Source of the DNA: Odoribacteraceae bacterium | GTDB taxonomy: Bacteria > Bacteroidota > Bacteroidia > Bacteroidales > Marinifilaceae | Assembly (NCBI GenBank): GCA_031267995.1 | Contig: JAIRXZ010000080.1 | Span: 1 to 9,932, forward strand | Reading direction: 5' to 3' | Length of the DNA: 9,932 nt | Shown: positions 1-8,122 of the stretch, one piece after another | Layout: every line of letters begins with the position of its first letter | How positions within the stretch are numbered: the stretch's first letter is position 1 | The notes under the pieces: model-generated | What the model was told of the DNA's origin: nothing | The model's database searches: none | The model's input: the letters and a program-made list of their open reading frames with translations, nothing else | Translations under genes and position numbers: made by a program

Positions 1-280
1 TTTTTTCCAACGTACGTGTTTTTTTCTCCCACGTACGTGGATTTTTTTCCAACGTACGTGTTTTTTTCCCACACGTACGTGGATTTTTTTCCAACGTACG
101 TGTTTTTTTTCCCCACGTACGTGGATTTTTTTCCAACGTACGTGTTTTTTTCTCCCACGTACGTGTTTTTTTCTCCCACGTACGTGGATTTTTTTCCAAC
201 GTACGTGTTTTTTTTTATCACGTACGTGGATTCTTCTCACACGTACGTGTTTTTTTTCCCCACGTACGTGTTTTTTTGCT
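1..280. repeat. 21-bp tandem array with ACGTACGT palindromes and T-tracts
   Basis: The self-complementary octamer ACGTACGT occurs 13 times at an exact 21-base spacing, starting at 10, 31, 52, 73, 94, 115, 136, 157, 178, 199, 220, 241 and 262. Two flavours mostly alternate: one preceded by CCA and followed directly by a run of about seven T, the other preceded by CC and followed by GGA and then the T run. The array is cut by the left window edge, so its full length is unknown. Because 21 is a multiple of three, the plus strand stays open and would encode heptapeptides of the type TYVDFFP. I regard that as a by-product of the period: the peptide is monotonous, has no domain, and the start codon lies inside the array. 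The array lies beyond the terminator of the SusCD operon. Confidence 0.95.
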
Positions 281-440
281 CGCGGGGCAGAAATTTTCCC
301 CTGCCGGGCAAAAAGCCCTCGCCAACGGACGTTTTTTTTCCCCCATCGGAGAGGGATCCTTCTCTACCGGACGGTGGTTTTTCTTCCCCGCCGGTGGATC
401 TTTTTCCAGCGTGCACGGATTTTTCGCCATCGCGGGTTTT
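281..440. repeat. Degenerate continuation of the 21-bp array
   Basis: The 21-base phase continues after the last perfect unit, but the cores have diverged. In register with the array one finds ACGGACGT at 325, TCGGAGAG at 346, CCGGACGG at 367, CCGCCGGT at 388 followed by GGATC and a T run, GCGTGCAC at 409 followed by GGAT and a T run, and a weak core near 430. Positions 283 and 304 carry only G+C-rich remnants. T or C/T tracts still separate the cores. The simplest reading is that the array once reached to about 440 and that the copies nearest the operon are older or unselected. No gene is seen in 1-467. Confidence 0.7.
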
Positions 441-467
441 TCCCGCGCGTCTGTCCGGCGCGGGGCG

Positions 468-501
468 AAAAAAGCGCGCGCCCCCGGAGTGGGAGCGCGC
501 G
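468..501 (-). terminator. Rho-independent terminator of the SusCD operon
   Basis: Read on the minus strand, an 11-bp stem (right arm 491-501, left arm 475-485 in plus coordinates) closes a 5-base loop (486-490). After one more base it is followed by six T (468-473). One pair in the stem is a G-U wobble in minus-strand RNA but a C-A mismatch in plus-strand RNA, which supports minus-strand use. It lies 84 bases past the stop codon of the last lipoprotein gene, so it is well placed to end the susC-susD-lipoprotein transcript. Confidence 0.85.
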
Positions 502-585
502 ACGGGCGGACACTAGATGAAAGTACAGAGTTGTGTGCGGCGCGGGCGACGCGGGCGACAGGCGCGGCGTGGCGGGCGGGGGATG

Positions 586-1506
586 TTACTCCGCGAGCGC
601 GTCGTGGCGCTGGCGATAGAGGTTGCCGGCGGCCTGGATGTCCCAGCCGTTTTGCATGGCAAAGTCGACGACAGTCTGGTACTTGGCGGCTCGCGCCTTG
701 CTGTTGTCCAGGTAGTCGCGTTTGATGTTGTCGTACGATTCGGTAGCCAGGAGGCGAATCCAATCGTCGAGATCGGCGCGGAAATCACGGGAGCCGTTTC
801 CGGTGATGTATCCGCCGTTGGCGGTCATCTCGGCGATGTCGGCGTTGTACTTGACGTTGTCGTCAGTCGCGTAGTAGTCATCCAGTATCCGCTCGTAAAT
901 CTCCCCGTTGTCGTGCGCTTTGCCGGCGGCGACGAAGCCGGCGGGGGCTTCCTCCAGGCGGTGCGTGATGGAGGTGGCGATGAGGCGCCAGACGCCGACG
1001 GCGAGGGTGGAGTCGCGATAATAGTGGTTGGCGGGATCGACGAGTGGCTCGTCCTCGGGCACTTCGCTCTGCGGCCAGGAGATGATGATGCGACCGCGGC
1101 CGAGGATCTTGAGGGGGTAGATCCAGAACCTGGCGCCGTATGTTTTCACGTAAAAAATCTCGAGCGGGAAGAACTTTTTGGTAAATTCCGGGGAGACGTT
1201 GGAGAGGAGGGCGGAGGTGTAGAGGAAGACCTCGTTTTCGCGGGAGGGGTCGAGATTTTCGGCGCCGAAATTCCTGACGAGGGCGTCCACCTCGAGGATG
1301 GCGTTTGTAATCTCCTGGATGCTGGAGAAATAGGTGCGCGTCCAGATGCCGTACCGCTCGAAGATGTCGTGCACCGCGGGGGCGGCGTCCTCGCCGGGGG
1401 AGAACATTTCGATGATGCCGAGGTGTTCTGAGGCTTCGGGCGCTGTCTCCTTGCTGCACGCCGCGAGGGCGGCGATGATGGTGAATATGGCTATTGCTTG
1501 TTTCAT
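586..1506 (-). CDS. SusCD-associated lipoprotein, degenerate zinc-metallopeptidase-like
   Basis: This 306-residue lipoprotein has a short hydrophobic signal and the lipobox LAAC with the acylated Cys at 17, so it is probably membrane-anchored outside the cytoplasm. Its layout resembles, from memory, the SusCD-associated putative zinc metallopeptidases (PF15890, TIGR04549): a central segment FTKKFFPLEIFYV (108-120) and a C-terminal segment KYQTVVDFAMQNGWDI (275-290) match their usual pattern. The catalytic HExxH is absent. The equivalent stretch appears to be TSITH at 178-182, followed by RLEEAPAGF, and the later EDFAE-type motif reads RDFRAD (240-245). No other HExxH exists in the protein. 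If the assignment is right, this is a non-catalytic paralogue, perhaps a surface binding component. It starts 12 bases after susD and is last in the operon. The gene is sure; the family is inferred without alignment. Confidence 0.85.
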   Translation of the reverse strand: MKQAIAIFTIIAALAACSKETAPEASEHLGIIEMFSPGEDAAPAVHDIFERYGIWTRTYFSSIQEITNAILEVDALVRNFGAENLDPSRENEVFLYTSALLSNVSPEFTKKFFPLEIFYVKTYGARFWIYPLKILGRGRIIISWPQSEVPEDEPLVDPANHYYRDSTLAVGVWRLIATSITHRLEEAPAGFVAAGKAHDNGEIYERILDDYYATDDNVKYNADIAEMTANGGYITGNGSRDFRADLDDWIRLLATESYDNIKRDYLDNSKARAAKYQTVVDFAMQNGWDIQAAGNLYRQRHDALAE

Positions 1507-1518
1507 GTTTTTTTTATT

Positions 1519-2958
1519 TTACCTGGGGTTTAATGGCATGTTGGGGCTGTTTTCGAGTTCAGTTTGAGGGATTTGTAGGACGTAGCGCGGGTCGCCCGGT
1601 TCGAGCGCGTGGATGATGCCGTTTTTGTAGGCGTGGACGATGCGCTGTTGCTTGCCGAAACGCCGGAGGTCGAACCAGCGGAGGCCGGCGTCGAAGGCGA
1701 GTTCCAGGCGTCGCTCCTCGAGGACGCGGGTGAGGGCTTGCGCGTCGGTAAAATTGGCGTGGAGGAGGGGGACGAAGGTGCCTTGCTTGTAGCGGGTGAC
1801 GAGGAGGCGGTTGAGGTCGGCGATGGCCTCTTCCTTGTGTCCCAGGCGGGCGTGCGCCTCGGCGCGGGTGACGTATGACTCGCTGACTTTGAAGCCGATG
1901 TAGTAGGCGTATTTCTCCTGGGTGGCGAACATTCGGTAGACGGTGGGGCCTACCTGTACCTTGTCTATGGCGGTGGCGGCGAAGGATTCGAAGATGTAGC
2001 GGCGGTAGTCCTGCGTGGAGTCGGCGGGGTTGCGGTAGCAGAGGTCGAGCAACTCGGTGGAGGGTTTAAAGGTGTAGCCGTCATAGTAGTAGATGTTGTT
2101 GTTGGCGCGTCCGCCGACGTAGAAGAGTACCTCGTTTTTGTATTCGGTGTCGAGGAAGCCGACGTTTCCGAAGAATGCCCTGTTGCCGCGGTCGTCGAGG
2201 TGGGGCTGCACGGAGTTCATGTCGCCGAGCGGTTTGGTGTTGATGACGTCCGTGGCGGCGGTGATGGCCTCCTCGTATCGCTTGGTGAAGAGGAAGACGC
2301 GTGCCTTAAATGCCTGGAGGGTGAGGTGGTTGAAGCGGTAGGGGCTGGTGCCGCTTTTCCCCGCGAGGTCGCGCTCGGCTATTTGAATATCGGCGTCGAT
2401 CTGCTCCCAGACTTTGCCGACGGGGACGCGGACGTTGTTTTGGGTGCTCTGGTGGACGTCCTCGGCGCTGAGGGGCATGGGCACGCCGGGGGCTTCGAGA
2501 TTCTGCTCGTCCCAGGGTTCGGCGTAGAGGTTGACGAGGTAGAAGTAGCAGTATGCCCTGAGGGCGTGCGCCTCGCCGCGAACGGTTTCAAAGAGGTTTC
2601 CCTCGTCCGGCGCGGGCTGTCGGTTGCTGAAATTGTCGATGACGGTGTTGGCGTAGTAGATGGAGTTGTAGAGTTGGTTCCAATAGGAGTCCTCGGCGTC
2701 GGCGAGGTAGTGGGTAGCCGCCCAGACAAACCAGGGTTCGAGGGCTGCCGAGGGCGCGGACGGGGCGTTGAGATTGGCGTAGACGTTGTCCGTGGCCAGA
2801 TCCGTGCGCATGAAAAAGTCGGTGCGCGGGTAGCCGCCCAGGAGAATGGACTCGTAGTCGGCGACGCTGACGGGGATCATGCTGTTGACGGGCTTGATGT
2901 CGAGTAGATCGCAGCTCGCGACGATGGCGGCGATCAAGAATGTGTAAAGTATTTTCAT
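1519..2958 (-). CDS. SusD/RagB-like nutrient-binding outer-membrane lipoprotein
   Basis: The 479-residue product starts with a lipoprotein signal ending at Cys16 (VASC), as expected for a SusD that sits on the cell surface as a lid over its SusC partner. Family features are visible: the N-terminal SusD-like region with WNQLYNSIYYANTVIDN (93-109) and GEAHALRAYCYFYLVNLYAEP (128-148), TPR-like helical stretches around 180-245 and 360-390, and the C-terminal signature EERRLELAF (414-422) followed by RWFDLRR (427-433). The end, NMPLNPR, is the usual SusD terminus. The protein is complete and slightly shorter than many homologues. It lies 12 bases downstream of the susC stop with no evident Shine-Dalgarno sequence, so the two are surely co-transcribed. 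The ligand cannot be deduced, since SusD binding surfaces are poorly conserved. Confidence 0.97.
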   Translation of the reverse strand: MKILYTFLIAAIVASCDLLDIKPVNSMIPVSVADYESILLGGYPRTDFFMRTDLATDNVYANLNAPSAPSAALEPWFVWAATHYLADAEDSYWNQLYNSIYYANTVIDNFSNRQPAPDEGNLFETVRGEAHALRAYCYFYLVNLYAEPWDEQNLEAPGVPMPLSAEDVHQSTQNNVRVPVGKVWEQIDADIQIAERDLAGKSGTSPYRFNHLTLQAFKARVFLFTKRYEEAITAATDVINTKPLGDMNSVQPHLDDRGNRAFFGNVGFLDTEYKNEVLFYVGGRANNNIYYYDGYTFKPSTELLDLCYRNPADSTQDYRRYIFESFAATAIDKVQVGPTVYRMFATQEKYAYYIGFKVSESYVTRAEAHARLGHKEEAIADLNRLLVTRYKQGTFVPLLHANFTDAQALTRVLEERRLELAFDAGLRWFDLRRFGKQQRIVHAYKNGIIHALEPGDPRYVLQIPQTELENSPNMPLNPR

Positions 2959-2970
2959 CGTGAGTGTGTT

Positions 2971-5900
2971 TTAGAATTGGATGTTGACGGAGAAGGAGTA
3001 GGTGCGCGTCAGCGGCAGGTAGGTGTTGCCGAAGGATACGTTGGAGTTGGTGGTGGAGGAGTAGCGCATGGTGGCTCCGGTGGCCTCCGGGTCTTGTCCC
3101 TTGAGCTTGGAGGTGTGCCAGGCGTGGAGGTTATAGCCCTGGAGCATGAAACGGATGTTTTGTATGCCGTTGGCGCGCATCTTCTCCGAGAACCAATCGT
3201 ATGAGAGTGAGAGGTTTTGCAGGCGGACGAAGTTGCCGCTGACCGTTCGGAGGTCGCTGTTGTCGTACATCTGCGAGTTGGTGGGGCTTTCGTTGAAGAG
3301 TGCCGGCTCGTAAGGATCTATCTCGAGGCGAGGGATGTTGGTCGCGTCACCGGGTTGTCGCCAGCGGGAGGCGAACTCCTTGGAGAGGTTCTGGCCGGGC
3401 GCGGGGTAGGCGTAGACGTAGCCGGCCGAGAGATTGCGCAAGCGGATGACGTTGCCGAAGCTGCCGACGAGGAGCGCCGAGAGGGTGAAGTTCTTGTAAT
3501 AAACGGCGTTGGTGAGGCCTCCTTGCCAGGTGGGCATGGTGGTGCCGGAGTAGGCGAGGGCGGTGATGTCGTTCATGCCCATGAGGACGGTGGCGGGTTC
3601 TTCGGTTTGGTTTCCCTGGGCGTCGGTGACGGTGTTCATCTTGCCATTATAGAATTTGGCTCGACCGTCTTCGTTCAGACCCGCGAACCGGTACGACCAC
3701 AGTCCGTTGACGGGCTTCCCGACGACGGCCGAGGCGGAGTAGTTGGAACGCTGCGGGTTGGTGAGCAGGGAGTAGGTGGGTTGCGAGTAGACGTCGAGCA
3801 CCTCGTTGTGGTTGTAGGCGGCGGTGAGGTGCGTCGTCCAGCGCAACTGGTCGGTGTCGATGTTGATGGTGTTGAGGGAGAATTCCCAGCCCCGGTTGAG
3901 GATGGATGCCCAGTTGACCTGGAGGGTGGAGAAGCCGGAGACGCGCGATACTTGCTTGCTGCCCAGCATGTCGACTCCCTTTTTGCGGTAGTACTCGATG
4001 ACGCCCTTGATCTTGTGGTTGATGATCCCGAACTCGAGGGCGGCGTTGATGGAGATGTTTTTCTCCCACTTGAGGTTGGGGTTCTTGGGGGCGCTGATGA
4101 CGAGGTAATTCTCGTTCTTCTCGGCATCCACCCGCCCGATGGTGGCCACGAGGCTGGAGTAGGCTTGCGAGGCGACATTCCCCTGCGTGCCGTACGAGGC
4201 GCGGAGGGTGAGATAGTCCACCCAATCGACCTTGCTCATGAAATCCTCCTCCTTCACCTGGTAGTTGGCGCCGACAGCCCAGAGGGGTTGGAAGAGGTTG
4301 TTGGTTTTGATACCGAAGCGGTTGGATCCGTCCACGCGAGCGTTGAAGCTGGCCGTGTAGCGGTTGCGATAGGAGTAACCGGCCGTCCCGTACCACGAGA
4401 GGGCGGCGCCTTCGTTGAGGTTTTGCGACCAGAAGGGGCGTCCGTTGTACTTGAACAGCTCGTACTGCGGTATTTGCTGGTGCCCCCTGTCGTGCGCGTA
4501 GCCGTATATTTCGGTGGTTTCATCCTCGTAGCGGGAGGTGCGGATCTCCTGCCCGACCATCGCGTCCACGCGGTGATCGCCGGCGAGCGTTTGCATGTAA
4601 GCGAGCTGGTTGCGGAAGGTGATGGAGGAGTTGTTGCTGCTCCTGACCTTGCGGTAACCGCCGTCAATCCAGATGGGTTGCGAGGTGTAGTCGACAATCT
4701 GGAACATGTCCTTCTTGCGCGCCCGGACGAAGTAACTGTCCTCCGTGGCCACATCCTCCTCCGTCGTGTTCTGCTTGGTGAAAGAGAACAGCGAGGAGAA
4801 CGTGAGGGAGGGAATGACGCGCCACTCCACGTCGAGCGTCCCCTTCAACCCGAAGCTGGAAGAGCCGCGCCAGGTCTGCTCGCGATTCTCCAGGAAGTTA
4901 AATTTAAGGTCATTAATGTACATGTAATTAAACTCCCCGGCCTCGTTGAACGCGTTGTGGGCGCGGGTGGTGTAGATAGCCCACTCGTAGGGGTTCTCCC
5001 TGGAATCCTGGGCGAAGAAACTCTTGCTGTCGCGCGTGTTCACGTCGAGGATACCCCCCACGCGGAGGTTGTCGCGCAGCCGGGTGTAGACCTTGGCGTT
5101 GGCGGTATAGGTCTGCATACCCACCTCGCGGGCGGTAGCCTGCTCGTCAGAATAACTGCCTGAGAGGTAGAATGTCGTCTTCTCCGTCCCCCCGGAGATG
5201 CTGAGGCTGTGCCGGTGCGTGATGGCGTCGCGGAAAAGGTGCTTGAACCAATCGGTATTCACCTCCTCCAGCTGTTTCACCTTTGCCTCGAACTGCTCCC
5301 AGGTAATCTTGCGGTCTTGCACGTCAATAAAATAACGCTCGAAATCGGTGACCGTCCCGTACTTCCCGGCGCTGGGCGAGATAGCCCCGAAAGCCCCCGC
5401 GCGCACCATCTCCAGGTTGACGTCGATGCGCTCCTTGGAATTCATCATGTAACCATTTTCCAGGCGGGGACGCTCCCCGACGGTGATGCTGCCGTTGTAG
5501 TTGATCTTGGTCTTGCCGGCGTCGCCCTTCTTGGAGGTGATCACGATCACCCCGTTGGCCGCGCGGGTACCGTAGATCGCCGTGGCGGCGGCATCCTTGA
5601 GCACGTTGATCGACTCGATGTCATCGACGTTTACCCCGCCGACGCCCGAAGCAATCAGGTTGCGGTTGTTCAAAATATCGTCCGGCGTGGCATTCACGGG
5701 ATCGTCCAGGATAATCCCGTCGACCACCCACAGGGGCTGCACGTTGCCGCTGAGCGTGGAGGTACCGCGGATGCGGATCTGCGGGATCGCCCCGGGAGCG
5801 CCGGAAGTGCTCATGACGGTCATGCCGGCCACCTGCCCCTGCAACAACTTGTCGATGTTGGGTTGGTGGATCCCCTTCAGGTCGTCCATGTTCACGTGAC

Positions 5901-6579
5901 TGATTGCCGAGGTGAGGTTGCGGCGCTCGATCCGCTGGTAACCGGTGACCATCACCTCGTCCATCTCGCTCACCTCGTCCTCCATCACCACGTCGAGGGT
6001 GGTCTGACCGGTGAAGGTAATCTCCCTCTTTTTCATCCCGATAAACGAAAATACCAGCACGGTGCCGCGCCCGGCGCCCAGCTGAAACTTACCCTGGTCG
6101 TCCGTGGCGACGCCGGTCTGCGTCCCCTTCACGAGGACAGTCACCCGCGGCAGCGGATTCCCCTTCACGTCCGTCACGCGACCGCTCACGATGCTAATCC
6201 CGGACTGCGGCACGGCGCGCGCCTCCACGATGAGGATAAACTCCCCGTTCTTCTCGAACCCCAACCCGCGGGGCGCCAGCGTCTCCTGCAAAACCTTCTC
6301 CAGCGCGGCGTCCGCGTAATCCACCTTGATCTTGGCGCTATTGTCCAACATGCCGTTGTTATACATCACGATGCAACCGGTCTGCCCGCGAATCTCCTCG
6401 AACAGTTGCCGGTACGTGATCTCGGCGGCGGGCAGCGTCAGCCGGTGCTGCGAAAAACCGTTCGCGTGGCTCCCCAGCACGAAAAATAACACGAGCGACA
6501 TCGTGATCTTCGCGATCACGAGCGTCCTCTTCACGCCACCTCGCCACGAAGCGGCAACCTGTAATACTCCTTCTTTCAT
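2971..6579 (-). CDS. SusC/RagA-like TonB-dependent transporter with STN domain
   Basis: This 1202-residue outer-membrane transporter takes up a ligand captured by SusD, using energy from TonB/ExbBD. Domains in order: a long signal peptide (about 1-43, hydrophobic core 27-36); an STN domain (47-118) that contacts the periplasmic part of a FecR-type anti-sigma factor; a carboxypeptidase-like beta domain (130-205); a TonB-box-like DEVMVTGYQ (207-215); a plug with the SusC hallmarks LWVVDGI (283-289) and LKDAAATAIYGTRAANG (327-343); and a 22-stranded barrel from about 360, ending in the outer-membrane signal VNIQF. The STN domain marks it as a transducer-type SusC, which fits the sigma and fecR genes directly upstream. 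Only 44 bases separate it from fecR; I see no clear promoter there, though a sigma-dependent one is possible. Length and motifs are complete, and no hydrolase nearby indicates the substrate. Confidence 0.97.
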   Translation of the reverse strand: MKEGVLQVAASWRGGVKRTLVIAKITMSLVLFFVLGSHANGFSQHRLTLPAAEITYRQLFEEIRGQTGCIVMYNNGMLDNSAKIKVDYADAALEKVLQETLAPRGLGFEKNGEFILIVEARAVPQSGISIVSGRVTDVKGNPLPRVTVLVKGTQTGVATDDQGKFQLGAGRGTVLVFSFIGMKKREITFTGQTTLDVVMEDEVSEMDEVMVTGYQRIERRNLTSAISHVNMDDLKGIHQPNIDKLLQGQVAGMTVMSTSGAPGAIPQIRIRGTSTLSGNVQPLWVVDGIILDDPVNATPDDILNNRNLIASGVGGVNVDDIESINVLKDAAATAIYGTRAANGVIVITSKKGDAGKTKINYNGSITVGERPRLENGYMMNSKERIDVNLEMVRAGAFGAISPSAGKYGTVTDFERYFIDVQDRKITWEQFEAKVKQLEEVNTDWFKHLFRDAITHRHSLSISGGTEKTTFYLSGSYSDEQATAREVGMQTYTANAKVYTRLRDNLRVGGILDVNTRDSKSFFAQDSRENPYEWAIYTTRAHNAFNEAGEFNYMYINDLKFNFLENREQTWRGSSSFGLKGTLDVEWRVIPSLTFSSLFSFTKQNTTEEDVATEDSYFVRARKKDMFQIVDYTSQPIWIDGGYRKVRSSNNSSITFRNQLAYMQTLAGDHRVDAMVGQEIRTSRYEDETTEIYGYAHDRGHQQIPQYELFKYNGRPFWSQNLNEGAALSWYGTAGYSYRNRYTASFNARVDGSNRFGIKTNNLFQPLWAVGANYQVKEEDFMSKVDWVDYLTLRASYGTQGNVASQAYSSLVATIGRVDAEKNENYLVISAPKNPNLKWEKNISINAALEFGIINHKIKGVIEYYRKKGVDMLGSKQVSRVSGFSTLQVNWASILNRGWEFSLNTINIDTDQLRWTTHLTAAYNHNEVLDVYSQPTYSLLTNPQRSNYSASAVVGKPVNGLWSYRFAGLNEDGRAKFYNGKMNTVTDAQGNQTEEPATVLMGMNDITALAYSGTTMPTWQGGLTNAVYYKNFTLSALLVGSFGNVIRLRNLSAGYVYAYPAPGQNLSKEFASRWRQPGDATNIPRLEIDPYEPALFNESPTNSQMYDNSDLRTVSGNFVRLQNLSLSYDWFSEKMRANGIQNIRFMLQGYNLHAWHTSKLKGQDPEATGATMRYSSTTNSNVSFGNTYLPLTRTYSFSVNIQF

Positions 6580-6623
6580 ACGTTAAATTGTTTGTTTATG
6601 TGGTTATGTACTTGTAGACCATC

Positions 6624-7736
6624 CTACAGCGCGTCGTGCACCTCGATGCACCGCCCCGTCACGACGAAGCGCGCGCTCGACGTCTTCTCGATAAAATCAA
6701 GCATGAATTGCAAATTATTATCCCGCTTCACCGCCCCGGTAAACGTCCGCGACCGCGCGAGGGGAGAGACAAAGACAAACTCCACGTCGTACCAGCGACC
6801 GAGCCGCGCGCACAACTCCTCCAGGTTCATCCCCTCGAAATCAAACATCCCCGCCACCCACGACGCGTGGTAAGCGGCGTTGACCGCCCGACGCGTCGCC
6901 TCCAGCGAGGCGTTATCCACCCGCGCCTGCTCGCCCGGCAGCAACTTCAGCTCCGTGGCGCCGGCGCGCACCGTCACCCGACCGCTGGCCAGCGTGATCT
7001 CCGTCACGGGATCGCCGGGGTACGCCATCACGTTGAACGACGTCCCCGTCACGCGCGTCGTGGTCGTCAGCGTGTGGACGATAAAAGGACGATCCTCCTT
7101 CGCCACCTCCAGGTACACCTCCCCCTCCACGAAAATCTCCCTTTTATCCCCCTCGAAAACAACCGGGAAACGCGCGCTACTCTCCGCGTTCAACCACGCG
7201 CGGGTACCATCCGAAAAAGTCATCACGTACATCCCCCCGCGCGGCACCACCAGCGTGTTAAACTCCAGCGCCGGCGGCGTCTCCAGCGAGCGATAGGTAA
7301 GCCCCGAAGCCGTGTCCTCCTCCGCCCGCGCGTACCCCACGTCCACCACGCTTCCCCGCGCCAGCTGCACCTCGCTGCCATCATTCAAAATCAACGTGGC
7401 CTTGCGGACGCCTCCCTGCACCAACTCGGCGGACGGCGACATCGTCCCCCGCCACTCCCCCGGACGCGCCAACCAAACGGCGCCCACCGCCAGCAACACC
7501 GCCGCGGCGACACCCGACAAATACCACGTCACCCGTCGCCCCCCGCGCACCCGTCGCCACGCCCTCCGCTCGTCAATCCGTCGCCACTCCCCGGCAAACC
7601 GCAGGCGGTAATACTCCGCGCAAAAGCGGTCGAACTCCGCCCGGTTCTCCTCGCTCCCGGCGAGCCACGCCCGCAGGTCACTCTCCTGTTCTCGCGTGGA
7701 TTTTCCTTGCAAGCAAGCGATAATCGTCTCTTCCAT
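6624..7736 (-). CDS. FecR-family transmembrane anti-sigma factor
   Basis: The 370-residue product is a Bacteroidota-type FecR. A cytoplasmic N-terminal domain (1-65, with CLQGKSTREQESDLRAWL near the start) would bind the sigma factor; a single membrane helix spans about 70-89; the periplasmic FecR domain (161-255) contains GTSFNVMAYPGD and SGRVTVRAG; and a DUF4974-type C-terminal domain (298-367, FDFEGMNLEELCARLGRWY) resembles STN and would meet the SusC signalling domain. I chose the ATG at 7736 (MEETIIACL). An in-frame ATG at 7751 would add MDLFI, but those five codons lie in a truncated copy of the adjacent 73-bp repeat, and the family normally starts a few residues before the IIxxLxG stretch. 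The gene sits between its presumed sigma factor and transporter, the usual order of cell-surface signalling modules. Confidence 0.95.
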   Translation of the reverse strand: MEETIIACLQGKSTREQESDLRAWLAGSEENRAEFDRFCAEYYRLRFAGEWRRIDERRAWRRVRGGRRVTWYLSGVAAAVLLAVGAVWLARPGEWRGTMSPSAELVQGGVRKATLILNDGSEVQLARGSVVDVGYARAEEDTASGLTYRSLETPPALEFNTLVVPRGGMYVMTFSDGTRAWLNAESSARFPVVFEGDKREIFVEGEVYLEVAKEDRPFIVHTLTTTTRVTGTSFNVMAYPGDPVTEITLASGRVTVRAGATELKLLPGEQARVDNASLEATRRAVNAAYHASWVAGMFDFEGMNLEELCARLGRWYDVEFVFVSPLARSRTFTGAVKRDNNLQFMLDFIEKTSSARFVVTGRCIEVHDAL

Positions 7737-8122
7737 GATGAATAAATCCATGTGTATAATTATTGCTGGTTAACGTGTTTGGCAGATAAACAGGAATTAT
7801 CAAAAAATGGGTGAATAAATCCGCGTGTTTAACAACTGCCGGTTGACGCGCCTGGCAGGTAAACAGGAATTATCAAAAAAAGGGTGAATAACCCCGCGTG
7901 TTTAACAACTGCCGGTCGACGCGCCTGGCAGGTAAGCGGGAATGATCAAAAAACGGGAGAACATTAACTACTGCCGGTCGACGCGCCTGGCAGGTAAGCA
8001 GGATTTATCAAAAAACGGGTGAGTAAACGGGTATGTTTAACTACTGCCGGTCGATGCGCCTGGCAGGTAAGCAGTACTTATCAAAAAACGGGTGACTAAA
8101 CGGGTGAGTGAACGGGTGAAAA
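7737..8122. repeat. 73-bp tandem repeat array between sigma and fecR
   Basis: Five copies can be aligned on the segment CTGCCGGTCGACGCGCCTGG, beginning at 7763, 7836, 7909, 7971 and 8044. Spacings are 73, 73, 62 and 73; the 62 reflects an 11-base deletion in the third copy. A sixth, truncated copy lies at 7737-7762, where GAATAAATCC and the following bases match the tail of the unit. Each full unit holds an imperfect hairpin (CTGCCGG against CCTGGCAG, one G-T wobble in plus sense), then a short A run and a GGGTGA motif. Copy 1, next to fecR, is the most diverged; copies 2-5 are closer to each other. After copy 5 a 12-base subrepeat (AACGGGTGA plus three bases, 8087-8122) runs three times. The array fills the whole sigma-fecR gap and enters the sigma reading frame. 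Confidence 0.95.

Noticed and set aside
1..280. Each ACGTACGT palindrome plus T run as a separate rho-independent terminator on the plus strand
   Set aside because: The octamer has no room for a loop; at best a 3-4 bp stem with a GTAC loop forms, far too weak. The arrangement is better explained as a tandem array.
16..516. Plus-strand open frame of 166 codons encoding heptapeptide repeats (TYVDFFP type)
   Set aside because: The frame is open only because the DNA repeat unit is 21 bases. It has no domain, starts inside the array, and crosses the operon terminator.
517..1431. Plus-strand open frame of 304 codons opposite the small lipoprotein gene
   Set aside because: It is a shadow of the G+C-rich coding strand. 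The minus-strand product has a lipobox, correct operon spacing and family-like segments, while this product is a low-complexity Gly/Val/Asp-rich string.
3217..5163. Plus-strand open frame of 648 codons opposite susC
   Set aside because: It lies entirely within the well-supported SusC gene and its translation is compositionally biased, with no recognisable domain.
7763..8116. The 73-bp array as a CRISPR
   Set aside because: The whole 73-base unit is repeated, including what would be spacers; there are no unique spacers and no cas genes in the window.
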